Positions 46,830 to 60,094 of a stretch of 64,000 nucleotides of DNA are shown one piece after another. The position numbers and the translations under genes are program-made. The stretch comes from Lamellibrachia columna (lineage: Eukaryota > Annelida > Polychaeta > Sabellida > Siboglinidae): NCBI GenBank assembly GCA_963662155.1, contig OY759263.1:24325071-24389070 (forward strand), in the 5' to 3' direction. Positions within the stretch are counted from its first letter, which is position 1. Every line of letters begins with the position of its first letter. The notes beneath the pieces were generated by a model, which saw only the letters and a program-made list of their open reading frames with translations, did not search any database and was not told the origin of the DNA.

Positions 46830-47410
46830 AATTTCATATTTTAGAATGTTCAAACATTCACGCAGTTCGCCATCTACAACATCTCCCATTCGGTTCCGAA
46901 TTATGTATCAGACCACATTTCCTGGTATTGGCAGCGGTGTCAGTGTCATTCTGTTAGATTTTCTTCCTTTGGGAATCAGACAACAGCGCCATCTTTCCAT
47001 TCATTGGGACGACGCCAATCTCTAATATTCCGTCCATGCCAGGTGGCTTGTTATATCGCGGTGACCTTCCTGAATTCTTCATTCTGTGTGTTTATTGGGA
47101 TTTTCAGTCTGACCGGGATTAATATGCAAGCACTTATATGCATGATAAATAGTGACGAAGCTACTAAATTAGATTATAACTTTCTATTTAATTTGTTAGG
47201 ACTTTATACACTCTATTTATAGCACTAGCATTAGTGTGTGTATTTAGAAATGCAACTGAAGTGTTATAGTTTCGTTACTTTTTATAAAACCCCATGTGCA
47301 TTTGGATAAAAGTATTTTGTTTTAGGTCAAATGAGAAAGTCCTTAAATATTTAAGGGTTCATGTGCATCATGTTTGGTTGTGTGTCCTCTCTTTTCGATA
47401 ATAGTTATCC
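46830..47410. repeat. Repeat with embedded LINE RT fragment (copy 2)
   Basis: Parallels 39,060-39,710 in the same orientation, with an internal deletion in the RT portion. Shared blocks include ACAACATCTCSCATTCSGTT, ATATGCAAGCACTTATAT and GTTTGGTTGTGTGTC. The RT piece is more decayed. Confidence 0.6.
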
Positions 47411-47605
47411 ATATTTAACCTTGTTCGGTCCGGATCCTGCTTGGCGCTGCCAGGGATTTTCTTGGCAATGCGGTATACCCATATCAAGCCATTTCGGCTA
47501 GCTGCGTCCTTAGCCTCCCGAGTATGTATGTCGAGCCAATCGCGTTTTTCCTTTTCAATATGAGGCGTCGTAGCGGACAAAAGGCTGATGAAACGACAAT
47601 ACCTG

Positions 47606-48078
47606 TCGAGTTCTGCAAGAACCGTCGATATCCGCAAGAACCGTCGAGTTCCGCAAGAACCGTCGAGTTCCGCAAGAACCGTCGAGTTCCGCAAGAACCA
47701 TCGAGTTCTGCAAGAACCATCGAGTTTTGTAAGAACCGTCGAGTTCCGCAAGAACCATCGAGTTCTGCAAGAACCATCGAGTTCCGCAAGAACCGTCGAG
47801 TTCCGCAAGAACCGTCAAGTTCCGCAAGAACCGTCGAGTTCCGCAAGAACCGTCGAGTTCCGCAAGAACCGTCGAGTTCCGCAAGAACCGTCGAGTTCCG
47901 CAAGAACCGTCGAGTTCTGCAAGAACCATCGAGTTCCGCAAGAACCGTCGAGTTCCGCAAGAACCATCGAGTTTTGCAAGAACCATCGAGTTCTGCAAGA
48001 ACCATCGAGTTCCGCAAGAACCGTCGAGTTCCGCAAGAACCGTCGAGTTCTGCAAGAACCTTCGAGTTTTGCAAGAAG
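47606..48078. repeat. 19-bp minisatellite open in all reading frames
   Basis: About 25 units of GTTCCGCAAGAACCGTCGA with C/T and G/A variants. Since 19 is not a multiple of 3, every frame gives the same 19-residue cycle: RTVEFRKNRRVPQEPSSSA on the plus strand, FLRNSTVLAELDGSCGTRR on the minus strand. ORFs reach 214 codons. No start context, domain or splice signal argues for expression. Confidence 0.92.
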
Positions 48079-48424
48079 CTCTGCGAGTTCTGCGGCATCG
48101 AGATCGAGTGTGGTTATCACTGAAAATAGCGTGGTAAGATGTGCAGCGAATACGAAGTAATGCTGCAAAAAGCATAATATGATATAATATACTACCCACA
48201 TAAAAGTGGTTAAAAGTTACTATGACAGAGTAATTTAAAGTTTACATATTTTCATGAATCACTCACAAAGTCATTCTCACAGACGACAATAAATGAATGG
48301 AATAAATCCTGCAATAAATCCTCACCAACGTGAATATGCGTAAAAACAAAGTTAATAGTTAAAACGACAATGCCACGAGACGGCCTGCAGAACACAACGA
48401 ATTCGGTGCGACTTTACATGTGAG

Positions 48425-48496
48425 GTGCATAGGCTTAGCAGTAGAGCGCTCGCTTTATACTTGGAGTGTCTCGGGTTCAATCCGCGGTGTGTCCGA
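48425..48496 (+). repeat. tRNA-like sequence, probably a SINE head or tRNA pseudogene
   Basis: A-box-like GGCTTAGCAGTAGAGCGC and B box GGGTTCAATCC are well kept and correctly spaced. The D stem (GCT/AGC) and most of the T stem pair, but the anticodon stem and acceptor stem do not, so a functional tRNA is unlikely. Confidence 0.5.
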
Positions 48497-48499
48497 TCT

Positions 48500-48917
48500 A
48501 ACTTTATCTCGTTTAATGTTTTTCTTCTTATTATTAATTTATCATTATCAATTATATTTAGAGCAATATTCGCTTTTGTTTAATTTCGATTGACAATGTG
48601 TGGTACTAATTAGTTCTAAGTGTGGCTTAGTAACGACTAAACAAATAAACTGGTTATGACGTTCACTAGCAAGTAGGATGTGCAGCTAGAAACTATTTTA
48701 TCAGTAATTTAAAACAAGTTTTTTGCAATGGATGCCCTTTAAAAATAAATCACATATGTGATCCCTTATGAAAGCATCATCAATGATCATATTTTGAGGT
48801 TAGGAGCTTACATTAAAATATCTATAAAACTTTATTTCAGATGATGAATGTACAGTCACATTTGGTGACATTCTTATGATGGGATGGACACATTCCCATC
48901 CCTGGAGTAAAAATTTG
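48500..48917. other. No gene seen
   Basis: AT-rich sequence following the tRNA-like segment; may be the body of the same SINE. No coding sequence. Confidence 0.4.
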
Positions 48918-51115
<2,198 letters not shown>

Positions 51116-51116
51116 C

Positions 51117-51692
51117 AGGCTGCTGTTTACTTGACTAAATATAAGTACAATGCATAACATGCACGGCCATGAAATACACAAAAGACGATGATGTCACACG
51201 GCAACAATTTTGTTAACAGGAAGATATTTGAAACAAATTGTTACAAAACAGTATTGTCCTTTTTAACTGTATTATCTTGATAACTTATATAATGATCAGA
51301 TAGAATATTTTTTTTCAAGCGCTGGAGTGATTTAGTGACCCATGTAACATGAATAACTTCAGACAGCATAAAGCAGGACGCTGTTTATATGACCACATAT
51401 TATAAGTACTGTGCATCACACACCAAAGACGTCTGTGTCACACGCCACCAATTTATTCGATGCGAGGAATTGGGCAGTTTTGTTGATATGAATTTAATGT
51501 TTTTACGTTTACGTGTCTCACAAACTAAACTGCACCTGTTTAATTGTCACTAACGGTATGTTTTATTTCGGACCGTTTATTTAAAGGCTGTCAGACTACA
51601 CCATCCGGGCAAGAATGCAAGTGAAAACAATATGTACGGCAACGTTGTGATTCTTCACTCGGCCGCATTTCGATAGTCAGAACTGACTTCTG
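51117..51692 (-). repeat. Duplicated 3' flank of the fibrinogen-related locus
   Basis: 51318-51606 parallels 27910-28265 (shared blocks: GACCCATGTAACAT, CAGCATAAAGCAGG, GCTGTCAGACTACACC), and 51607-51692 parallels the 3' UTR of the intact gene. A further partial tandem copy of the distal flank lies at about 51117-51300. This shows a genomic (DNA-level) duplication rather than retroposition. No coding sequence is seen. Confidence 0.75.
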
Positions 51693-51931
51693 CTACGGTC
51701 TCAGTTTCATCTCGACTTTCTTGAGCGAGTACTCATAGCCATGCCAGTGATACCAAACGATGCCACTGGCGTGTGTGCCACCACCGTACTGGCCATTCAA
51801 GTTGTAAAAAAAATGGTGGGTTTTCCACCAGCCTCCTGCGCATCCTTGTACACAGGGCAGACCACCGAATGCACCATTGTAGCGGTCCTTCGTGCTGAAC
51901 ACAAAGCCACGATGCGTTACGAGTGAATCTC
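51693..51931 (-). CDS. Last exon of a second fibrinogen-related gene (partial locus)
   Basis: After the acceptor TGCCGCAG|GAGATT the 239-nt frame encodes GDSLVTHRGFVFSTKDRYNG, then GCAGGWWK, NLNGQYGGGTHASGIVWYHW and YSLKKVEMKLRP, ending in TAG. It is open and six codons longer than exon 5 of the intact gene. The calcium motif DRDND is changed to DRYNG, and the Cys that follows GGWWY in the other copy is absent, while an extra Cys appears (PCVQGC). No exons 1-4 are visible upstream: the intron runs into satellite DNA and then the N gap. It could be a real gene with its 5' part unassembled, or a decaying duplicate. The longer open frame reaching 52,424 is satellite read-through and is not coding. 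Confidence 0.7.
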
Positions 51932-52029
51932 CTGCGGCACAAAACATGTCATAAACCCGCGAGAATCGTTTATCATCAATATATAACAACACATTATGAT
52001 AGGACCAACTCTGTTTTAGTTGTTTTAAT

Positions 52030-54857
52030 GCACAGTCCGCCACACTCGCCACACTCGCCACACTCCGCCACACTCCGCCACATTCCGCCACACTCACCAC
52101 ACTCAACTCCACTATACATTCGCGATATTCCGCCACACTCACCACACTCGCCACACCCCGCCACACTCCGCCACGCTCCGCCACACACCGCCACACTCCG
52201 ACACACTCACCACACTCAACTCCACTCCACATTCGCCATATTCCGCCACACTTGCCACAATAGCCACACTCCGCCACACTTCGCCTCACTCCGCCACCCT
52301 CCACCATACTCCGCCACACTCCGCCACACTCCGCCACACTCGTCACACTCCGCCAAACCCCGCAACACTCCGCCACACTCGCCACACTCGCCACACTCCG
52401 CCACACTCGCCTCACTCGCCACACTCTGCCTCACTCACCACACTCCGCCACACTCGCCACACTCCGCCACACCCCGCCACACCCCGCCACACTCGCCACA
52501 CTCCGCCACACTCACCACACTCAACTCCACTCCACATTCGCCATACTCCGCCACACTTGCCACAATAGCCACACTCCGCCACATTTCGCCTCACTCACCC
52601 ACATTCCGCCACACTCCACTTCACTCCGCCACACCCCGCCACACTCGCCACACTCCGCCACACTCACCACACTCAACTCCACTCCACATTCGCCATACTC
52701 CGACACACTTGCCACAATAGCCACACTCCGCCACACTTCGCCTCACTCACCCACATTCCGCCACACTCCGCCACACTCCGCCACACTCCGCCACACTCCG
52801 CCCCACTCTGCCACACTCGCCACACTCCGCCCCACCCCGCCACATTCGCCACACTCGCCACACTCTGCCACACCCCGCCACACTCGCCACACTCTGCCAC
52901 ACTCCGCCACACTCCGCCACACTCACCACACTCAACTCCACTCCACATTCGCCATACTCCGACACACTTGCCACAATAGCCACACTCCGCCACATTTCGC
53001 CTCACTCACCCACATTCCGCCACACTCCGCCACACTCCGCCACACTCCGCCACACTCCGCCCCACTCTGCCACACTCGCCACACTCCGCCCCACCCCGCC
53101 ACATTCGCCACACTCGCCACACTCTGCCACACCCCGCCACACTCGCCACACTCTGCCACACTCCGCCACACTCCGCCACACTCACCACACTCAACTCCAC
53201 TCCACATTCGCCATACTCCGCCAAACTTGCCACAATAGCCACACTCCGCCACACTTTGCCTCACTCACCCACACTCCGCCACACTCAGCCACACTCCGCC
53301 ACACTCCGCCTCACTCCGCCACACTCCGCCACACTCCGCCACACTCCGCCACACTCACCACACTCCGCCTCACTCCGCCACACTCCGCCTCATTCTTTAC
53401 ACTCCGCCACACTCCGCCACACTCCGCCACACTCCGCCACACTCCGCCACACTCGTCACACTCCGCCAAACCCCGCAACACTCCGCCACACTCGCCACAC
53501 TCGCCCACTCCGCCACACTCGCCACACTCCGCCCCACCCCGCCACATTCGCCACACTCGCCACACTCTGCCACACCCCGCCACACTCGCCACACTCTGCC
53601 ACACTCCGCCACACTCCGCCACACTCACCACACTCAACTCCACTCCACATTCGCTATACTCCGCCAAACTTGCCACAATAGCCACACTCCGCCACACTTT
53701 GCCTCACTCACCCACACTCCGCCACACAGCCACACTCCGCCTCACTCCGCCACACTCCGCCACACTCCGCCACACTCACCACACTCCGCCTCACTCCGCC
53801 ACACTCCGCCACACTCCGCCTCATTCTTTACACTCCGCCACACTGCGCCACACTCCGCCACACCCCGCCACACTCGCCTCACTCTGCCTCAATCCGCCAC
53901 ACTCCGGCACACTATGCCACAATCCGCCTCACTCCGCCACACTACGCCACAATCCGCCACACTGCGCCTCACCCCGCCACACTCCGCCTCACTCCGCCAC
54001 ACTCCTCCACACTCCGACAAACTCCGCCACACTCCGCCACACTCCGCCACACTCCGCCACACTCCTCCACACACCAACACACTGCTCCACACTCCACCAC
54101 ACTCCGCCACACTCCTCCTCACTCCGCCACACTCCGCCACACTCCGGCACACTCCGCCTCACTCCGCCACACTCCGCCACACCCCGCCACACTCCGCCAT
54201 TCTCGCCACACTCCGCCTCACTCACCACACACCGCCACACTCCGCCTCACTCCGCCACACTCCGCCACACTCCGCCACACTCCACCACACTCCGCCACAC
54301 TCACCACACTCCGCCTCACTCCACCACACTCCGCCTCATTCCTTACATTCCGCCACACTGCGCCACACTCCGCCACACCCCGCCACACTCGCCTAACTCT
54401 GCCTCAATCCGCCACACTCCGGCACACTATGCCACAATCCGCCTCACTCCGCCACACTACGCCACAATCCGCCACACTCCGCCTCACCCCGCCACACTCC
54501 GCCACACTCCGCCACACTCCTCCACACTCCTCACTCCGGCACACTCCGCCACACTCCGCCACACTCAGCCACACTCCTCCACACTCCACCACACTCCGCC
54601 ACACTCCTCCTCACTCCACCACACTCCGCCACACTCCGCCACACTCCGGCACACTCCGCCACACTCCGGCACACTCCGCCACACCCCGCCACACCCCGCC
54701 ACACTCCGCCACACTCGCCACACTCCGCCTCACTCCGCCACACTCCGCCACACTCCGCCACACCCGCCACACTCCGCCATTCTCGCCACACTCCGCCACA
54801 TTCCCCACACACCGCCACACTCCGCCTCATTCCGCCACACTCCGCCTCACTCCGCCT
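52030..54857. repeat. CCACACTCCG-type satellite with higher-order structure
   Basis: Built of 9- and 10-bp words (CCACACTCG, CCACACTCCG, with CTCA and CCCC variants). Larger periods are visible: a ~259-bp unit marked by CACTCAACTCCACTCCACATT near 52,670, 52,930 and 53,189, and a 515-bp unit seen as near-identical blocks at about 53,886 and 54,401. One strand is almost free of G outside CG steps, so frames stay open for hundreds of codons (HTPPHSATLR on one strand, GVWRSVAECG on the other). It sits in what should be intron 4 of the second fibrinogen-related gene. Confidence 0.9.
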
Positions 54858-55057
54858 NNNNNNNNNNNNNNNNNNNNNNNNNNNNNNNNNNNNNNNNNNN
54901 NNNNNNNNNNNNNNNNNNNNNNNNNNNNNNNNNNNNNNNNNNNNNNNNNNNNNNNNNNNNNNNNNNNNNNNNNNNNNNNNNNNNNNNNNNNNNNNNNNNN
55001 NNNNNNNNNNNNNNNNNNNNNNNNNNNNNNNNNNNNNNNNNNNNNNNNNNNNNNNNN
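54858..55057. other. Assembly gap (200 N)
   Basis: Exactly 200 N, a typical placeholder for a gap of unknown length. It interrupts satellite on the left and abuts paralog upstream sequence on the right. In the intact locus the matching interval is about 7.2 kb; here only about 3.1 kb is assembled, most of it satellite. Confidence 0.98.
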
Positions 55058-55150
55058 ACTCTCGGATGGAATGTTTACCAGCAAGACAATATGGCCAAAC
55101 GTATGCAGCGTACTGATTATAAGCGTATTAGCATAGACGGGTTCTATGCA
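55058..55150 (-). other. Upstream block of the second fibrinogen-related locus, right of the gap
   Basis: Begins immediately after the N run. Aligns over about 93 bp with 35798-35895, sharing TGGAATGTTYACCAGCAAGA, GCGTACTGATT and a GTCTATGCA-like end. In the intact locus this block lies about 190 bp upstream of the ATG, so the missing exons 1-4 of the second copy should fall between it and 51,931. Confidence 0.65.
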
Positions 55151-55214
55151 ATAAAGATTCGATTAAATCAACGCATTTCGGATTTTTTCTTATTTCTTCA
55201 TGACCGGGACCATA

Positions 55215-55478
55215 GGTGCACACGACGACGTTGGTTCTGTGATGGGCACAACAACCCCTGCTGCTTTGAGACGGTCCAGTTCCTACACTCAACGCATACG
55301 GCCCATCTCCGTCCCGCAGCACGACTCTTACAGGTTCAATGTTGAGACATCCCATGTCACTGAACGTCTCCTCAAACTCGTCAACTTGGAGAATGAGGCC
55401 AACGCGGTTAGCTACGCTGCGACTCAGGAGGTTATTTACCTACGCTCTGACGACAAAAATACGGAAGTAGAATGGCTG
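55215..55478 (+). other. Unidentified open segment, possible exon
   Basis: A polypyrimidine stretch and ACCATAG|GTGC acceptor-like site lead into an open frame with balanced composition, including RRSSSYTQRIRPISVPQHDS, FNVETSHVTERLLKLVNLEN and AATQEVIYLRSDDKN. It then runs into the antisense gypsy relic near 55,479. I do not recognise the protein. It could be an exon of a host gene, a processed fragment, or part of an unrecognised element. Confidence 0.3.
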
Positions 55479-56590
55479 TCATTTAACTTCCGTTTGTACT
55501 ACAAATTTTTCCCTACACACAAGTTGTCCGCCCACGGCATGCAGTGTTGTGATTGGTTTTAAGTTTGGCCTCGGTCCCATTGCATTGTTGGTTCCTTCAG
55601 ACATGATTGACGTATCTGCGCCGGAGTAAATTTTGAAGTCGATGTTCTTGCCCAAGATTGGAAGTGTCACCCTCCAAGCAGGGTCAGGGTCTTCACACTG
55701 TACAGACCCTAGGAAATAGTGCTGAGAAGATGACTCTCGTTCACTTGCTTTGGCTTCTTGGCCACGTTTCGTCCGACACACTGAAGCAAAATGTTGCCAA
55801 ATTACCTGCATTCCTTTCCACTCGCAGGACATGCCACATCTCTTGTCGATATTTGCTTATACCCGCAGTGCCAGCATTTGTTATGTGAGTTTTCTGTTGG
55901 CATTCTTTGGTCGTGACGGGAAGGCGACATGTCGTGACGTTGGAGCTGCTCGCTTTTACCACCACATGCTGCTGCATCCACCGTTGAGGCATTCTGGGTT
56001 TTAACCAACTCCCAATGCCTAGCAGTATCAGCAGCCTTCTCTATCGTAAGATAATATTGCTCCATCTGTAGTTTCTGTGACATTTCATCGTTTGTCATTC
56101 CCACGACGAGCCTATCTCTGATATGTTCAGAATCATATGCTCCCAAATTGTAATATCTTGCCAAATTATGCAAACCTCAACCGATTCTCCTGGTAGCAGA
56201 CTTCTCTGGATATTTTTTTCTTTCGTGTATGACGTTTCTCTTCGGCACAAAGTAGCCGTCGAACGTCCCCATCACTGTGTCAAAGTCGTCTTTGGGATTT
56301 AGTTCGTCAACAACTGGGCCAAGCGTGAAAGACTTGTATAATATGGCATTCGCCTCCCTTCCCATATATCAAGGAACTGACTTGCACTATTCCTTCCTCT
56401 TTGTTTAGTTTCGTTGCAATTAAAAAGAGACCGAATCTATCACGCCATTCTGGCCATTTTGTTGGGCTTGTAAAGTCCAAATACTCCGGTGGATTGAATT
56501 TTGGCACTGTGTAACTCACAGACACATGGACGATATTAAAGGACGTCGACGATTTGGCGAATTTGTCAGTCTCTATTAACAAGATTTAAC
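55479..56590 (-). mobile_element. Ty3/gypsy gag-protease relic
   Basis: Minus-strand frames give a gag start (VPKFNPPEYLDFTSPTKWPE, WRDRFGLFLIATKLNKEEG), a middle segment (RDRLVVGMTNDEMSQKLQ), a zinc-knuckle region (NKCWHCGY, then KECR) and a retropepsin with FKIYSGADTSIMSE. The catalytic Asp expected before S/T-G-A is Tyr here. Frames change at least twice and the pol genes are absent downstream, where it stops near 55,479. A different lineage from the 21.7-26.1 kb element. Confidence 0.7.
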
Positions 56591-56596
56591 AAGATT

Positions 56597-57865
56597 TGCC
56601 ATCCAAGCCAAAGGCCCAGATGGCAAGTGGATAGGGAAGCCATTGGCTTATCGAGAGTCCAACAATATTCATCTACTTATATCCCGCCCTCCTGAGATAT
56701 GTGTCAACCTTGTTTTTAAACATATTCACGCTGATAGCAGTAACACAATATGTAGACAATTTGTTCCATTCATTTATTGTCCTCTGTGAGAACGAGTGCT
56801 TCCTGATGTCCAATCTACATTGATCCTTTACTAATTTTACCTCATGTCCTCTAGTTCTGCTATCCTTCTTGAGTGAGAAAAACATATTTCTATCAATATT
56901 TTCATACCCATTCTATATCTTAAAAACTTCAATCTGATCTCCTCTTAACCTCCTTGTCTCTAGAGTTGTTAAAACACATTCTTTCAGGCGTTCTTCATAA
57001 CTAAGGTCTCTCAGTTCTGGAATCATTTTAGTTGCTCTCCTTTGTATGCGTTCAAGCGTATATATATATCCTTCTTACGATATGGTCTCCATGCTTGTAT
57101 ACAGTATTCTAAATGAGGTATAACTATTGCTTTAAACAGAGGTATAATTAACTTTTTTCCCTTGTATGTTATGTTTCTTCTAATCAATCCAAGAATTTGA
57201 TTACCCTTTGAAGCTGCAATACCACACTGCTCTGAAACTTTCATATCAACGCTTATTGTAACTCCCAAGTCCTTTTCTTTTACAGTAGTACACAGAACAG
57301 TATCTTCCATTTTAAAGTTTACATCCAAGTTCCCATGTCCTGTATGTAGGTATTTGCATTTCCCAAAATTGAACAACATCTGCCATTTCTCAGACCATTT
57401 CACTAATATGTATATATCGTTTTGTAAATGTTGTTTATCACCATCAGTATTAACCTTTCTATTAAGTTTTGTGTCATCCGCAAATTTCAGTACGTTACTT
57501 GTTATACTGTCGACCAAGTCATTGATATATATATTAAGAATAATATAGGTCCTAATACTGATCATTGAGGTACCCCACTCAAAACTGATTTCCAGTTTGA
57601 AACTTCTCCATCTACTACAAATCGTTGTCTTCTGTCAGTCAGCCATTGTTCTATCCAGTCAGTTATGCTATCGCCGATACCATGGGCTTTTAATTTCAGT
57701 AGTAATCTTTGATGTGGCACTTTGTCAAAAGCTTTCTGAAAATCTAAGTAGATAATATCTACTGGCGATCCCACGTCTATCCACTTAGTGATTTCTTCCA
57801 AAAAACATAACATATTTGTTAAGCATGACCTCGCTTTAAGGAATCCATGTTGAGATGAATTTAAT
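56597..57865 (-). mobile_element. 5'-truncated CR1/jockey-like LINE
   Basis: Minus-strand RT from SQHGFLKARSCLTNML through [36 protein letters not shown], a TGA, then SVLGPI, a frame change, and KFADDTKLNRKVNTDG with an intact FADD box. The C-terminal region has HLEYCIQAWRPYRKKDI, another frame slip, and ends with NEWNKLSTYCVTAISVNMFK and YLRRAGYK*. The 3' end carries a short TCTTGTTAAA-type repeat, as expected for CR1/L2 elements. The endonuclease domain is missing (5' truncation). The sharp 3' end lies against the gypsy gag relic. Confidence 0.8.
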
Positions 57866-58283
57866 CATTTATTTATGCTGCAACATAGATAATCTCTCAC
57901 TGCCCAAAAAGTATACGATATGAAAGCAGAAAAGAAAAATAAGCATGTGTGAGCGAACGTAGTGTACATGTGTACGTGTGTACGTACGCACATACCAACG
58001 TGTACAAAAGTATTTGCAAAACCTTTCGGAAAATTTAAACCCTGCACTTGCAGGCATTTGAAATTCTCTAGATATTACGTCCATCCACAGAAATGACATC
58101 CATGTAGGGCGAAGGGAATATCATATTACGGTCACACAGATAAATATGAAATTGGCACTATCACATCCTTTTCCTTATTATTTTCCGAGAGAAAGTGAAA
58201 AAGTGACAGATAAAGAGAAAAAGCAATAAAAAGATAAAGAAAATTATACAGAAAGAAAGAATGAGTAAGCAACAAAAAGAGAT

Positions 58284-58361
<78 letters not shown>

Positions 58362-59760
58362 TATAGAGAGAGAGAGAGAGAGATAAAAGGAGAAAGAAAG
58401 AAAGCGAAAGTGATAGAGAGATACTTCATTAAAAGAGCCAATATGTTATGCGTAACCCGTGTAGTGTGTAACGAGGCACTCAACCCGATATCGTTGTTGT
58501 TTATTGACAAGTCGCAGATGTCACACACGCACAATAGAGACCCGCTAACGACCAACCCGGGGATAAGACTGTGTAGGAAATGCGACATTTGTTTGCCAGT
58601 TCCTAAATAGCTATGCTATGAAGTAGTTTGTGGTTGTGTACGTATGTCTCTCTGTACGCCTCTTGATATATCCGTCAAGTTCGCACGTGTGGGGCTGAAA
58701 TTCTCTAAGAAAGTTGATTAGGTCTGGTCAGAATTAATTTAATAGCATGTTCGCCGGTTGCATCTAAGCTAACTAAAATAATATATAAACAAACTAGCAT
58801 GGTGTAATGAATACTAGATTACGTTTTCACGAAATGAATATGAAACGAGACGAGCGAAAAGTCGGTTTGAGGAGGGACCGTTAATGCTGAATTCTTGGCG
58901 GCATTGAAATGCAGGAAACACGGGTTTGTGTTACACACTGAACAGACGGCGCGAACTTTTTTCAGGTCACTTTGCCGGTGTTTGGTTATTTATGAGTGAC
59001 GCTACGCGTTGTGTTCAACTGACGAGTCTCCCTACACCGGGACAATGACACAATGCAATACATAGCCGTGTTGTCTTCACCACTCAGAATCGTTTACGAA
59101 TGGCGGCATTCTAGAACGCCTGCTTAACGGAACATCTGGCGAGGTTCTGCTGCCAGGTCGCGAGTTTTTTTAGCAGGTATTTTGAGCAACATGGGTATAT
59201 GTGAACCAATGCGATGTTCAGATTTCATCACGTGATGCATTCATTATGGAAAATCTTTACACGTGGTTTGGTACGATCGCTTGCGCCAACACGTGCATGT
59301 GTTTACTACCAAGTTTTATGGAAAAAACGGCTTTTGATTGGCGTTGTTGGGGCGATTAATTACCAACATCAGATATGCGTTTCGCTCATGGTATGTAAAC
59401 ACCCGTGTGCGTGCGTGCGTGCGTGCGTGCGTGCATGCGTGCGTGCGTGCGCGAGTGTTTTTTATTAAAAAAGTTTGCCACTAAAGGTCACAATGTCACG
59501 ATGCATAAATTTAAGCATAAACAATGCCAGCAATATTTCGCTGCAATCGCCGTAAGTTTTACATTCCTTAGAACTTCACATGTGTGCGTCTTATTTCATT
59601 GTTTGCATTGTATTTACAATCCAAAGTATAAGCTTATGTGCATAATTATAACAACAGTTGCTTGTTGCAATGGCATGCGTACAAGTATACACTCTTGTGT
59701 GTAACAAACGTACTGTACTTTAAGTGGTTGACTAATGGCCAAACAATAATTTTTGTGAAC
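57866..59760. other. No gene seen; simple repeats
   Basis: (TA)n at about 58,288-58,357, a (GA)n tract at 58,365-58,382, a copy of the dispersed AAACGAGACGAGCGAAAA motif at 58,842, and a (GCGT)n tract at 59,405-59,450. Confidence 0.55.
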
Positions 59761-59799
59761 TAACTTCCTGGTCGCACAGATGCTAAGATATCAAGAAAT

Positions 59800-60065
59800 C
59801 ATTAACTTGAGACCCACTATTTGATATATGTTTTACCATCGACCCATCGGATGCATAAACTTTGCAGTGGATTACATTAAACCAAATGTTGTTTAGTTTT
59901 TGTTGCACCTTACAACTTTTGATACAGCCCAACAGAACATGTGAGAGGAAGTTCTCTACATAAACTATTTGTTTACATTAGCCTCGACCTCGAATGAAGG
60001 GGACGTCCCGAATAGAGAAGAAAGAGCGGTGATTCGCGGAGAGCCTGTCGCTGGCGCAGTCTCGG
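59800..60065. repeat. Inverted third copy of the ~300-bp repeat at 36.9-37.7 kb
   Basis: Reverse complement shares GGGACGTCCCCTTCATTCGA, the AGAGCGGTGATTCGC/GCGAATCACCGCTCT block and the GCAAAGTTTATGCATCCGAT region. Confidence 0.7.
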
Positions 60066-60094
60066 CACAATGCATTTACCGACTATTGAATGAG

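Noticed and set aside
47484..48201. ORFs up to 214 codons on both strands
   Set aside because: 19-bp minisatellite with no stops in any frame; no independent coding evidence.
48425..48496. Functional tRNA gene
   Set aside because: Anticodon and acceptor stems do not pair; only the promoter boxes are preserved.
51693..52424. 243-codon ORF extending the fibrinogen exon upstream
   Set aside because: Sequence above 51,931 is intron and satellite; a good splice acceptor sits at 51,932-51,933 exactly where exon 5 of the intact gene begins.
52030..54857. Centromere or telomere
   Set aside because: No telomeric hexamer, and one intronic satellite block is not enough to claim a centromere.
53699..55345. 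548-codon ORF
   Set aside because: Translation of satellite words plus 200 N; composition is HTPPHSATLR repeats with no domain.
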